The notes under the pieces: model-generated | Told to the model about the DNA's origin: nothing | The model's database searches: none | What the model saw: only the letters and a program-made list of their open reading frames with translations | In this document: positions 1 through 8,167 of the stretch, piece by piece | How positions within the stretch are numbered: the first letter of the stretch is position 1 | How the letters are laid out: every line of letters starts with the position of its first letter | Source of the DNA: Nitrospira sp. | GTDB taxonomy: Bacteria > Nitrospirota > Nitrospiria > Nitrospirales > Nitrospiraceae | Direction of reading: 5' to 3' | Length of the DNA: 64,000 nucleotides | Assembly: GCA_037045225.1 (NCBI GenBank) | Contig: JBAOHZ010000009.1 | Span: forward strand, 2,356,001-2,420,000 | Translations under genes and position numbers: made by a program

Positions 1-2
1 CC

Positions 3-500
3 CGAGTCTCGGGGGAGGAGACCGTCAAGGCGCTCAATCGGTATCTCTTTACGGAAGCTGGCTTTCGAGGGAACACCAAGAACTATTATGAAGTCGAGAA
101 CAGTTATCTCAACTGCGTGCTGGATCGTCGAACGGGCATCCCGATCAGCCTTTCAACCGTGTACCTGCTCATTGGGAAACGGTTGCAGTTGCCGGTGCAC
201 GGGATCGGCATGCCGGGCCACTTCCTCGTGAAGTTCGATTCGGACAAGTATAAAATCTTCATCGACTGTTTCAATGGCGGTGCGTTGCTGACCGAGAAAA
301 ACTGCGCTCGTTTCTTGACGGAAGCCGGATATGGCTTCGAAGATCGGTTTCTCCAGAAGAGTTCTGCCCGGGCGATCCTCGCCCGCATGATCAAGAATCT
401 ACTCGCCATCTACAACAAGCTCGACGAGCCGCTGAAAAAGACCCGCTTCCCTCGCTTTATTGAAATATTAGGTTGTGAGCAGCGGGAAGAAGGGCTCTAG
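3..500 (+). CDS. SirB1-family transglutaminase-like protein (5' partial)
   Basis: The reading frame is open from the left edge of the window, so the N-terminus is missing. The visible 165 residues contain the SirB1/Transglut_core2 signature: NSYLNCVLDRRTGIPISLS, followed by PVHGIGMPGHFLVKF and a stretch ending in FIDCFNGG. Family members keep a transglutaminase-like fold, usually followed by TPR-like helices, and their biochemical role is poorly defined. The helical C-terminus here fits that layout. An internal ATG at 117 exists, but conserved family sequence continues upstream of it, so it is not the start. The gene converges on the metallo-hydrolase gene, with an inverted-repeat element between them. 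Confidence 0.85.
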   Translation, partial: RVSGEETVKALNRYLFTEAGFRGNTKNYYEVENSYLNCVLDRRTGIPISLSTVYLLIGKRLQLPVHGIGMPGHFLVKFDSDKYKIFIDCFNGGALLTEKNCARFLTEAGYGFEDRFLQKSSARAILARMIKNLLAIYNKLDEPLKKTRFPRFIEILGCEQREEGL

Positions 501-534
501 CGCAGGATGCTGAAAAAGTCCGCCAGCGTCTCAC

Positions 535-692
535 TCGTCGCTCGTGAAGCGTGAACCGTATCTCGTAGTGGATCAGAGCGTAGGGCTGATGGCGTATCAC
601 TGTAGCACAGCGGCCCGCTCTCCATTTATACGCTACACGGCAGAGGCGCTCTTTTTTCGGACGAGGGACGAACGACGTTTCACGAACGACGA
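535..692. repeat. Intergenic inverted-repeat element, copy A
   Basis: This 158-bp segment fills the gap between two convergent genes. Its ends form an imperfect terminal inverted repeat: 535-565 against the complement of 662-692 matches at about 23 of 31 positions. The right arm, read on the minus strand, matches 28 of 31 bases of 57615-57645. The adjoining TCCG..AAAAGAGC..TCT and AGCGTA words are also shared, so this is a dispersed element. No reading frame of note lies inside. It resembles a MITE or REP-like unit and could also act as a two-way transcript end. Confidence 0.7.
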
Positions 693-698
693 ACCAGG

Positions 699-1457
699 CT
701 ACCCGTTGAGCTTGAGCAGGTCTCGCGCCATTCGAATTCGTCCCGAGAAGTAATTTCCCGCTTGTCCGCGGACGTCATACTGTTCCGCAATCGGATAAAA
801 ATGGGACAGCACGAGCTGGTCGATACCGGCTTCTTGCGCTACGCGTCCGCAGAGCCCGGCATGGAGATGGCCTGCGCCAGGGCGGTTTTCCGGAAAGGAA
901 CAGTCCAGGATGGCGAGATGGGCCTCGTGACAGAGCCGAACCAGGCTGTCGCAATAGAGGGAATCTCCCGAATAGGTCACGACGTGGTCCTGGTACTCGA
1001 TGCGGTAGCCTACGCAATGCAGTCGGGGGGCATGGGTCACGGTTGCGGGTTTGATGCGGGTGTCGCCCAGGCGAAAGCTGCGATCGGAGACCTCCCGAAT
1101 CGTGACCCGAAACGGCGCGCGGTTGAAACTCGGAAATGTGGTCATCATGGCGCGCATCAGGGTGGCGGTGCCATGCGGACCGATGAGGGTCAACGGAGGC
1201 CTGGTACCGCCTTGATACTTACAGAAAATGACGGCGTCGAAGAAGAATGGGATAAAGTCCGCGAAGTGGTCGGCGTGGAAATGCGAAAACAGAATGTGCG
1301 TAATCCGGTGCCGGTCGACACCGCTGGCAATCAAGTTGGTGAGGGTGCGCGGGCCGAAATCGAGCAGAAAGGTGTGATCGGTTTGGATGAGATATCCGGC
1401 TGCGGCGCGCGTGGGGTGCACGTTGGTGCCCGACCCCAGCACTGTGACCCGGATCAT
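699..1457 (-). CDS. MBL-fold metallo-hydrolase (RNase Z/arylsulfatase-like)
   Basis: 252 residues. The N-terminus (VTVLGSGTNVHPTRAAAGY) is typical of the RNase Z/AtsA branch of the metallo-beta-lactamase fold. The metal-binding motif SHFHADHFADF lies near residue 60. Later ligands fit at TYSGDS (Asp after the central strand) and LSHFYP near the C-terminus. It lacks the long arm of true tRNase Z, so a general hydrolase (phosphodiesterase or sulfatase type) is more likely than tRNA maturation. Its ATG overlaps the stop of the upstream MarR gene by 4 bp, so the two genes form a coupled operon and the regulator may control this enzyme. The substrate is unknown. Confidence 0.85.
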   Translation of the reverse strand: MIRVTVLGSGTNVHPTRAAAGYLIQTDHTFLLDFGPRTLTNLIASGVDRHRITHILFSHFHADHFADFIPFFFDAVIFCKYQGGTRPPLTLIGPHGTATLMRAMMTTFPSFNRAPFRVTIREVSDRSFRLGDTRIKPATVTHAPRLHCVGYRIEYQDHVVTYSGDSLYCDSLVRLCHEAHLAILDCSFPENRPGAGHLHAGLCGRVAQEAGIDQLVLSHFYPIAEQYDVRGQAGNYFSGRIRMARDLLKLNG

Positions 1458-1912
1458 GAGGTCGGGTTCTCCTGAAAGCTCCGATGGAGGCGGAGGAGCA
1501 GCGTGCGTAAGTGGTCCGCTTCTGTGGGCGTGAGCGCGCGTTCGAAGAAGGGGCGAATAAACGCGATGTGGGCCGCAAATGTTTTCTTGAACAGGCGGTC
1601 GCCCTTCTCAGTCAGGCAAATGCGTGTGCTTCGTCGGTCGTCGGCCACCGTCGTGCGCCGAATCAATCCCTTATCCTCCAGACGGTCTAGGACACCGGTC
1701 AGGGTGCCCTTCGTCACCAAGGTGGCGGTAGAGAGCTCAGCGCAGGTGAGGCCTTCGGTATCGCCTAACGTGGCAATCACGTCGAATTGTGACGGCGTGA
1801 GCTTCAACGAGCGCACGTGGCGGCTGTCCGTCCGCCAAAAGGCGAGGTAGGTCTCGACCAACGGGCGCAGGACTTTGAGGTGCGGATCGTCTTTGAGGTC
1901 GGGCAGTTCCAT
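1454..1912 (-). CDS. MarR-family transcriptional regulator
   Basis: 152 residues with a winged helix-turn-helix of MarR type. The recognisable core runs LTPSQFDVIATLGDTEGLTC, then TLVTKGTLTGVLDRLEDKGL, then RTTVADDRRSTRICLTEKG (the wing, with the DDRR motif). Helices at both ends form the usual dimer interface. MarR proteins generally repress adjacent genes until a small ligand binds. Here the partner is the metallo-hydrolase immediately downstream, with a 4-bp ATGA overlap. The gene diverges from the HEAT-repeat gene at 2002, so the 89-bp gap is the likely operator region. I could not pick out a clear palindrome there. Confidence 0.9.
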   Translation of the reverse strand: MELPDLKDDPHLKVLRPLVETYLAFWRTDSRHVRSLKLTPSQFDVIATLGDTEGLTCAELSTATLVTKGTLTGVLDRLEDKGLIRRTTVADDRRSTRICLTEKGDRLFKKTFAAHIAFIRPFFERALTPTEADHLRTLLLRLHRSFQENPTS

Positions 1913-2001
1913 TGCGGGCGCAGCCTAGTCATCCCATCAGGTAGCTGTCAAGAGTCAGCCGTTCAAGGTTGCGTTGACGCCGCACGGACAGTCCCCCTAT
2001 C

Positions 2002-2646
2002 ATGTCGCCTGCCATGCCTCGTCACGCACAATCCGGCCAAGCTAATCTGACCACCATCCTCCTCCTGCTGGGGCTGGTGGTGTCCGGTGTGTGGGTGTGG
2101 AAGCGCTTGTCGCCGGATATGCAGGATCTTATTATCGATCAGGCCCTTCCTCTGGCTGCGCTGTCGCTTGCGGTCCTGACGTTGGTGTGGATCCTCATCA
2201 GGAAAATCATCGCCCGCCGCAAAAAAAATCAGCAGCGGGCTCGGTTGATCGCCCTGTTCGAGAGCCAGACCTCCCGCGAAAAACAACTCAAGCTGGCATT
2301 CGCGGTGATCGAGGTGAACGAATACCGGAGTGTCGGGCTCGAGTCGATTGCGCCGCAGCTCCAGGAACTCTTTGTCACCACGCTGAAACGTGCGTTAGGC
2401 GACAAACAACATCAGGTACGGGGAATGGCGGCGAGTCATCTGGGGGTGATCGGGGATGACGCAGCTGTGGCCCACCTGCTTGTGGCGCTGGAGGATGACC
2501 ATGCCTACGTCCGCTCCAGTGCGGCGTTGGGGCTCGGTCGCTTGCGCGCGACCGGGGCCAAAGATAAGTTGGCCTATGTCAGCAAGGAAGACTGGGATCA
2601 AACGGTGCGGAGCCGGGCTCGCGAGGCGTTGGAGCGGATTCGATAA
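2002..2646 (+). CDS. Membrane-anchored HEAT-repeat protein
   Basis: 214 residues. Two hydrophobic segments (about residues 15-33 and 48-68) are followed by the basic stretch RKIIARRKKNQQRAR, which suggests an N-terminal membrane anchor with the rest in the cytoplasm. Residues 90-214 carry helical repeats of PBS-lyase/HEAT type (GMAASHLGVIGDDAAVAHLL; SSAALGLGRLRA), which are protein-binding scaffolds. The ATG at 2002 gives 214 aa; ATG 2014 is an alternative. A CCTATCAT-like -10 hexamer practically abuts the start, so the message may be leaderless. No partner can be named from the context. Confidence 0.75.
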   Translation: MSPAMPRHAQSGQANLTTILLLLGLVVSGVWVWKRLSPDMQDLIIDQALPLAALSLAVLTLVWILIRKIIARRKKNQQRARLIALFESQTSREKQLKLAFAVIEVNEYRSVGLESIAPQLQELFVTTLKRALGDKQHQVRGMAASHLGVIGDDAAVAHLLVALEDDHAYVRSSAALGLGRLRATGAKDKLAYVSKEDWDQTVRSRAREALERIR

Positions 2647-2682
2647 GCGGGGAGGGCTGCGGGGGCGAAGTTTGGCGATCGA

Positions 2683-3516
2683 TTACGCGGTCCATTCGAG
2701 GAGGACGATCTCAGGCGAGCAATTCAGGCGCATGGGAATGACCGACCAGCCGATGCCACGGTTCACGTAGAGCCGGTGGGTGCCGGTGCTGTACATGCCG
2801 TTGGTCCGTCCGTGGCAGCCCGGCGGCAACCAGAACGTCGGAATGTGGGGGAACCGCCACTGCCCCGCATGGCTGTGTCCACATAGGCTGAGATCCACAC
2901 AATGGTGGGGCGTAAGCTGGTCCAGAATATTCGGCGCGTGCGCCAGGACCAGGGTGAAACGCCCGGCTTGCGGCGAAGGAATGCAACGGAGATCCGCGCG
3001 GTGCAGCGACGGATCGTCCAGCCCGACAAGGGCCAGTTCACCGGTGCCCATCGGCAAGAACGTGACTTGGTTGAGCAGCAGGGTCACCTTGCGACGGTCG
3101 AATTGTTCGGCGAATTCGTCTACGCGAACGCCACTGTAGTGGTCGTGATTGCCGAGCGTGACGTAGACCGGCGCGAGACGCCGTAATTCCGTCATGAAGC
3201 GAAGCATGTGCGGAAGGCCGTTCCGGACGTTTAGGAGATCGCCGGTGATGAAGATCCAATCCGGTGCGAGGTCGGCGACCGAGCGGACCAGGGCGCGGTG
3301 CCGAGGGCGGTAGCGGTCGAGATGGAGGTCGCTGAGATGTACGGCGCGCCGTCCCGCCAATGGAGCATGGACGAGAGAGAGGCGAGTGATGGCTGGTTCG
3401 GAGAGGCCGATTTCGATCCCTGGCATCAGATTGAACAGGTGATGAAAGGGGCGGCTGAGCCAGTGGCCGATCCAGATGCGCGCCAGCTCCTGCCATCGCA
3501 TCAAGGACGAAATCAT
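2683..3516 (-). CDS. YaeI-type metallophosphoesterase
   Basis: 277 residues with the complete calcineurin-like metallophosphoesterase signature in order: SDLHLD (D-x-H), GDLLN (GD), GNHDHY (GNHD) and GHSHAGQW (GHxH). The N-terminal 45 residues are hydrophobic-amphipathic, without a cleavage site, and suggest association with the inner membrane, as in YaeI/YkuE-type phosphodiesterases. The physiological substrate is unknown; relatives act on lipid or nucleotide phosphodiesters. Its ATG overlaps the stop of the secreted-protein gene upstream by 4 bp (3513-3516), so the two are probably co-translated. Confidence 0.88.
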   Translation of the reverse strand: MISSLMRWQELARIWIGHWLSRPFHHLFNLMPGIEIGLSEPAITRLSLVHAPLAGRRAVHLSDLHLDRYRPRHRALVRSVADLAPDWIFITGDLLNVRNGLPHMLRFMTELRRLAPVYVTLGNHDHYSGVRVDEFAEQFDRRKVTLLLNQVTFLPMGTGELALVGLDDPSLHRADLRCIPSPQAGRFTLVLAHAPNILDQLTPHHCVDLSLCGHSHAGQWRFPHIPTFWLPPGCHGRTNGMYSTGTHRLYVNRGIGWSVIPMRLNCSPEIVLLEWTA

Positions 3517-4184
3517 TCCATCACTCGATTGAGATGGGCCTTGTCTGCGGTGGTCACACGGTAGCCCTGGTCGTACAGTTTGCCCATGCCGGTCATGAGG
3601 GCTTCCATGCCACGGGTTTTGTGCAGGGCATCGAAGTGCGAGGTGAGGGACCGCAGATGAGCATCCGCCCCGAGCGACGGTTCAGCGGCCAGGTTCAGCG
3701 CGATAAGGATATCGTGCAGTTCATGCGTGCTATAGGTTGAATTATCGTCGCCGTCTCCGACGAGAGCGAATTCGTAAAAGGTCAGGCTCAGCGAGAGGAA
3801 GGCCTGCGTGCGTTGGAAGTCGGTGCGCACCGCGTCGATGCCTCCCGGATAACGTGAGCGGCATTCGGAGCCTTCTTGCTCTGAAGCGTCGTCCGTGATT
3901 CGGTGTGGCTCCGTCGGTTGGAGCCAGGCAATGTTCTGCACGGTGGGCGGGGCCGGCTTGTGCCGCTGCTGTTTGTAGAACCACGTCATGCATTGACTGG
4001 CCGTGGCGAAGGCTTGCTTGTCCGTATCAGCCTGGCGTTGAATGTGCTGGGTGAATTGAGCGAAGACGTCGAGCCCGTTCAAGCGGGTGGCCGCTATGGC
4101 CGAGGATGCGAATCCAGCCGTCATGGCGCAGCACAGTATCCAGACGGGGCTCCACTTATGGAAAGCGCGGTTCGACATTGTCAT
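3513..4184 (-). CDS. Secreted hypothetical protein
   Basis: I do not recognise a family. I start it at the ATG at 4184, which places a normal signal peptide first (a hydrophobic WILCCAMTAGFASSAIA core with AIAA as the likely cleavage site) and gives 223 aa. The longer open frame, reaching 4328, would run into the start of truD on the other strand. The mature part is helical and polar, with three to four Cys and no membrane segment, so it is probably periplasmic. Its stop overlaps the start of the metallophosphoesterase gene by 4 bp, implying a joint operon. A divergent promoter shared with truD should lie in 4185-4299. Confidence 0.65.
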   Translation of the reverse strand: MTMSNRAFHKWSPVWILCCAMTAGFASSAIAATRLNGLDVFAQFTQHIQRQADTDKQAFATASQCMTWFYKQQRHKPAPPTVQNIAWLQPTEPHRITDDASEQEGSECRSRYPGGIDAVRTDFQRTQAFLSLSLTFYEFALVGDGDDNSTYSTHELHDILIALNLAAEPSLGADAHLRSLTSHFDALHKTRGMEALMTGMGKLYDQGYRVTTADKAHLNRVME

Positions 4185-4299
4185 CGTCTGCAGCGGATTG
4201 CAGGAGTCGTGGACGGCCTCATTCGAGTATAACACGGGTCGTTCGTCCGCCCACCCAAATGACAGCAATTGTATCTGATCACGCACGAGAAGGAACTTT

Positions 4300-5352
4300 A
4301 TGCCCCTCCCGTCTTGGCTCGATGACACCGTGCCCTATCTGACCGCCTCGGTTCCCGCCCTCGGCGGCCGAATTCGCAGCACGCCGGATGATTTTTGTGT
4401 GGAAGAACGCCCGCTGTATCTCCCCTGCGGCGAAGGCGAGCATCTGTATATCCGGGTGAAAAAGCGAGGTTTATCCACGCCGGATCTCGTCTTGCGACTC
4501 GCGTCCCAGCTTCACGTAAAGGCCCAGACCATCGGGGTGGCCGGACTGAAAGATGCCCAAGCCGTGACGACGCAGATGTTGTCCTTGCAGGGCGTGAAGG
4601 CCGAAACAGTGGCGGCACTCCCCACTGATGAGCGGTTGCTGACGCTGGAGGTGCTGGGACGCCACCGTAATCGGCTCCGCAAAGGGCATCACGCGGGGAA
4701 CCATTTTCGTTTGGTGATTCGAGATGTCCGGGAGCGTAGCGAGGACTCCCTGCAGCAGTTGTTCGACGAATTGGTGCGCCGCGGTGTGCCCAACTACTTC
4801 GGTCCACAACGGCAAGGGCGATCAGGGACGAATTTTCAGCTCGGTGCTGAGTTGCTGCAGGACGCTACGCGTCGAAACAAGATGCCCCGCAATAAGCGTA
4901 TCTGGTTCATGAATGCCTATCAGTCGCATGTGTTCAACCATATCGTTGCCAAACGGATCGAGAGCATCGACCGGGTGTTTCTGGGCGACTGGGCGATGAA
5001 ATCGGACAACGGCGCCTGCTTTCCCGTCGAGCAACCGGACATCGAGCAGCTGCGAGCGGACCGGTTTGAGATCAGCCCGACCGGACCACTCTTCGGCTCT
5101 CGCGCCCCCTGGGCGACAGGCGAGCCTGGTGAGATTGAACGGGCTGTGGTCGCCGAGTTGGGCACTACGCCGGAACTCTTGTCCAGCGCCGGCGCAGAAT
5201 GTGGGTTCCGTGGAGAACGGCGGGCCCTTCGCGTCCGTCTCAATGATCTGACCTGGTCGCTGGAGGGCGCGGTGCTCACGCTTGGATTCTGGCTCCCTCC
5301 CGGCTCCTATGCCACGAGCGTGCTGAGGGAAGTGGTGAAGAGCAACGACTAA
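4300..5352 (+). CDS. truD: tRNA pseudouridine synthase D
   Basis: 350 residues matching TruD, which makes pseudouridine 13 in several tRNAs. Visible signatures are the N-terminal DDFCVEE-type motif, the catalytic loop VAGLKDAQAVTTQ (GLKD, with the nucleophilic Asp), GNHFRLVIR, and the family hallmark VPNYFGPQRQGR. NAYQSHVFN follows in the C-terminal half. The usual family length is about 340-400. A ribosome site (AAGGAACTTT) sits directly before the ATG. The gene diverges from the secreted-protein operon, and the arginine-catabolism pair follows about 105 bp downstream on the same strand. Confidence 0.93.
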   Translation: MPLPSWLDDTVPYLTASVPALGGRIRSTPDDFCVEERPLYLPCGEGEHLYIRVKKRGLSTPDLVLRLASQLHVKAQTIGVAGLKDAQAVTTQMLSLQGVKAETVAALPTDERLLTLEVLGRHRNRLRKGHHAGNHFRLVIRDVRERSEDSLQQLFDELVRRGVPNYFGPQRQGRSGTNFQLGAELLQDATRRNKMPRNKRIWFMNAYQSHVFNHIVAKRIESIDRVFLGDWAMKSDNGACFPVEQPDIEQLRADRFEISPTGPLFGSRAPWATGEPGEIERAVVAELGTTPELLSSAGAECGFRGERRALRVRLNDLTWSLEGAVLTLGFWLPPGSYATSVLREVVKSND

Positions 5353-5457
5353 CTCGTGTGCGTCAATCTTGCCGAGAGGTGATAGAATCTACTCAGTTGG
5401 GTCCTTCCTCCGCGACGCCATGTCATCCGGCGTCGGCACGTGTCATGAAAGGTGGTC

Positions 5458-6702
5458 ATGACCGCTTCGCAAGAAACCGTCTTTCTCCAAGGCCACATTA
5501 TCGATTCGTTGATCCTGGCCAAGGTGCTGGACACGATTCTGATGATGGGCGGCACCTTTGATCTGCAGGACGTCAAGATTGGCGCGACCAGGGATGCGCC
5601 CTCTCAGGCGCGGATTGTCGTGCGCGCGCCGTCGAGTCGGCTGTTAAACGAGATCCTGCGAGCCATTCAGCCACACGGAGCTGCCATCGAGCGCGAAGCG
5701 GATTGTTGCTTCGAGCCGGCACCGGCTTCGGGGGTGCTCCCCGAAGGGTTCTATGCGACGTCACATCTGCCGACCCAGATTCGTCTTGATGGCGAGTGGG
5801 TGGAGGTGGAGGGCATGGAAATGGACCTCGGCATTTATGTGGATCCGGCCAAGGCTCGTGCCAGAACCATTCCGATGGGGGCCGTGACGGCGGGTGATTT
5901 GATCGTGACCGGCCGTGAGGGCATCAGAGTCACACCCCTCGCTCGTCCTGCCGAGCGCGATGTCTTCGGATTCATGGAATCTCTGGTTTCCTCGGAGCGG
6001 CCGCATCATCCTGTCATTGCCGACATCGCGCAGCGCATGCAGAAGTTACGCGAATGGCATCGCGAGGGGCGTCCTGGTGCCAAAGTGTTGTTTGCCGGCG
6101 GACCGGCCATCGTCCATGCGGGCGGGAGAGAAGCCCTGACCTGGTTAATCGAGTCCGGGTACATTCACGTCTTGTTTTGCGGCAACGCCTTGGCCGCGCA
6201 CGATATGGAGGCGGGGTTGTACGGCACGTCGCTCGGGTATGGGCTTACGGCCGGCCGTTCGGTGCCGCATGGGCATGAGCATCACCTGCGTACCATCAAT
6301 CGTATTCGTGCCATCGGCAGCATAGAAGCCGCGGTGCGGTCGGGTGTCATCACCGATGGAATCATGGCCGCTTGTGTGCGGCGTGAGGTGAAGATGGTGC
6401 TGGCAGGCACCATTCGAGACGATGGCCCCTTGCCCGGCGTGTTGACGGATTCCATGGCGGCGCAGCAGGCCATGCGCGCCGAAATTCCAGGGGTCGCGCT
6501 TGCCCTTCTGGTCGCGTCCACGCTGCACTCGATCGCGACCGGCAATTTGTTGCCGGCCACGGTTTCCACGGTGTGCGTCGACGTGAATCCGGCGGTGCCG
6601 ACGAAATTGGCCGACCGCGGCAGTTTTCAGGCTGTGGGGCTGGTCATGGATGCCTCCTCCTTTCTCAAAGAACTCGCGCGAGAACTCGGGTGGCGTGCAT
6701 GA
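5458..6702 (+). CDS. LOR/SDH-domain protein (TIGR00300), probable ornithine cyclodeaminase
   Basis: 414 residues from the ATG at 5458, preceded by GAAAGGTGGTC; a GTG two codons earlier is a weaker choice. The sequence matches the LOR/SDH bifunctional domain family (TIGR00300): an N-terminal region with VLPEGFYATSHLPT, then a nucleotide-binding C-terminal part (KVLFAGGPAIVHAGG, LFCGNALAAHDME). In cyanobacterial ArgZ/AgrE this domain is the C-terminal half and converts ornithine to proline and ammonia; archaeal stand-alone homologues do the same. The next gene overlaps by 4 bp and encodes an arginine dihydrolase-like protein, so the function is well supported by context, though inferred. Confidence 0.82.
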   Translation: MTASQETVFLQGHIIDSLILAKVLDTILMMGGTFDLQDVKIGATRDAPSQARIVVRAPSSRLLNEILRAIQPHGAAIEREADCCFEPAPASGVLPEGFYATSHLPTQIRLDGEWVEVEGMEMDLGIYVDPAKARARTIPMGAVTAGDLIVTGREGIRVTPLARPAERDVFGFMESLVSSERPHHPVIADIAQRMQKLREWHREGRPGAKVLFAGGPAIVHAGGREALTWLIESGYIHVLFCGNALAAHDMEAGLYGTSLGYGLTAGRSVPHGHEHHLRTINRIRAIGSIEAAVRSGVITDGIMAACVRREVKMVLAGTIRDDGPLPGVLTDSMAAQQAMRAEIPGVALALLVASTLHSIATGNLLPATVSTVCVDVNPAVPTKLADRGSFQAVGLVMDASSFLKELARELGWRA

Positions 6703-7499
6703 GTCGCCTGCTGGTGTGTCCCCCCGATTATTTCCAAATCGATTACGAGATCAATCCCTGGATGCGGCGGGACAACAGCGTGGACCCGGCGCGGGCGGTG
6801 AATCAGTGGCACGCACTGATGAACACCTTAGAACAGGATGTGGGTGTCGCGCTCGAGCGGATGCAGCCGGTTGAGGGCTTGCCGGATCTGGTCTTTACGG
6901 CCAATGCGGGAGTGGTTGTCGGTCGTCGCGCGATGGTGAGTTGCTTCCGATACCCGGAACGACAGCGGGAGGAAGTGCACTTTGCGCGATGGTTTCGCGA
7001 GCATGGATATGAGGTGCTGACACTCGAGAAGGCGCTCTATTTCGAAGGGGCCGGCGACCTGCTCGGGTTCCCTGATGCCTGGTTCGGCGGATATCGTCAG
7101 CGATCGGATATACGGGCGTTCCCGAGGTTAAGCGAGATCTTTCAACGGGAAATCATTCCACTCGAATTAATCGACAGTCGGTTCTACCATTTGGACACCT
7201 GCTTCTGCCCGCTCAGCGGCGGCGAACTGCTCTATCTCCCCTCCGCATTTGACTCCTACGGTCAGGCGGCCATCGAGCAACGGGTCGCGGCAGAACAGCG
7301 ACTTGCGGTCCCTGAAGAAGAAGCGCTCAGATTTGCCTGCAATGCGGTGTGTGTCGGCAAGCAGGTGGTGATCCCAGCCGGGTGCCCGCGCACCACGACA
7401 CTCCTGGAAACACGCGGTTATCGCACCCATCCCGTCCAGCTGGATGAATTTATGAAGTCAGGCGGCGCCGCCAAGTGCCTGACTCTCGCACTGGATTAA
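6699..7499 (+). CDS. Arginine dihydrolase-like amidinotransferase-fold enzyme
   Basis: 266 residues from the ATG at 6699, which lies inside an ATGA overlap with the upstream gene. It belongs to the DDAH/arginine deiminase (penteinase) fold: N19 in DYEINPWM, N69 in FTANAG, E116 in FEGAGD, H164 in FYHLDTCF and the catalytic C260 in GGAAKCLTL. As I recall, Synechocystis ArgZ uses N71, E118, H168 and C264, and Asn71 marks a dihydrolase (arginine to ornithine, CO2 and two NH3) rather than a deiminase. Together with the upstream LOR/SDH protein this would turn arginine into proline and ammonia. DDAH activity is the main alternative. Confidence 0.8.
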   Translation: MSRLLVCPPDYFQIDYEINPWMRRDNSVDPARAVNQWHALMNTLEQDVGVALERMQPVEGLPDLVFTANAGVVVGRRAMVSCFRYPERQREEVHFARWFREHGYEVLTLEKALYFEGAGDLLGFPDAWFGGYRQRSDIRAFPRLSEIFQREIIPLELIDSRFYHLDTCFCPLSGGELLYLPSAFDSYGQAAIEQRVAAEQRLAVPEEEALRFACNAVCVGKQVVIPAGCPRTTTLLETRGYRTHPVQLDEFMKSGGAAKCLTLALD

Positions 7500-7592
7500 C
7501 CAGCATCCGTCAATCGCCCCTGGTCAAAACTCCATCGTGATCGGAAAGAGAGTCCCGCCGCGGCGTACGCATGGCGTGTGACGATGGCCCTG

Positions 7593-7952
7593 TTACGGTT
7601 TCGTACGAAAGAGAAATGATAGGTACATCCCGGCGATGGCGGTCGTGGTGAGCTCAATCGTGAGCAACAGTCGGCTGACGATGGCATCCGGTTGCGGCGG
7701 GGAGAGAATGAAATGAAAGCCGAGAAAGAGCGGTGGCTGTGAGGGCGGGCTTTCCCATGGCGGCATCAGCACGGAGACAATCAGGACGGTGACCATCCCA
7801 TACAGGATCTGCAGGTTCAGCTGTTCGCGAGTCGATCCGGCAGGAGTCGCCGCTGGTCTCAAGCCGGTGTCGGCGTCAACTCCCGCTCCGCAGTGGGTAC
7901 AGTAGCGGTTGATTTCCGGCAAGGCACGCCCGCAGGCTGGGCAGGGTTTCAT
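7593..7952 (-). CDS. Zinc-ribbon membrane protein
   Basis: 119 residues when started at the ATG at 7952, which places the zinc ribbon at the N-terminus (MKPCPACGRALP...RYCTHCGAG: two CxxC knuckles). A linker is followed by two hydrophobic segments (about 48-66 and 93-113), then a short basic tail. Such small zinc-ribbon/TM proteins are common and mostly uncharacterised. It converges on the arginine enzyme gene. The upstream region 7953-8167 is shared with the divergent gpsA promoter. Confidence 0.65.
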   Translation of the reverse strand: MKPCPACGRALPEINRYCTHCGAGVDADTGLRPAATPAGSTREQLNLQILYGMVTVLIVSVLMPPWESPPSQPPLFLGFHFILSPPQPDAIVSRLLLTIELTTTAIAGMYLSFLFRTKP

Positions 7953-8061
7953 AGTCGTAGGTCCCGATGGAGCCTGCAGCCTAACGCGACGGCGGCAGGA
8001 ATTCCAGTGGCGAGAACGGGTAGGCACTGCCTGCGCACGAGGAGATGGGCGGATCGTTTCG

Positions 8062-8091
8062 TTGACAGCTTTCGAAGCCCCTTCCTATAAT
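8062..8091 (+). promoter_or_regulatory. Sigma-70-type promoter of gpsA
   Basis: A perfect TTGACA (8062-8067) and a perfect TATAAT (8086-8091) are separated by 18 bp. Transcription should begin near 8098, giving a leader of about 70 nt before the gpsA ATG at 8168. This is the clearest housekeeping promoter in the window. Confidence 0.75.
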
Positions 8092-8167
8092 CCGCGTCCA
8101 TGAGGTCTCTCCGCTCAATCCTAGCCACTCACCTCTGCCATGGCCTGATCCTGGTAGGACAATCGTA

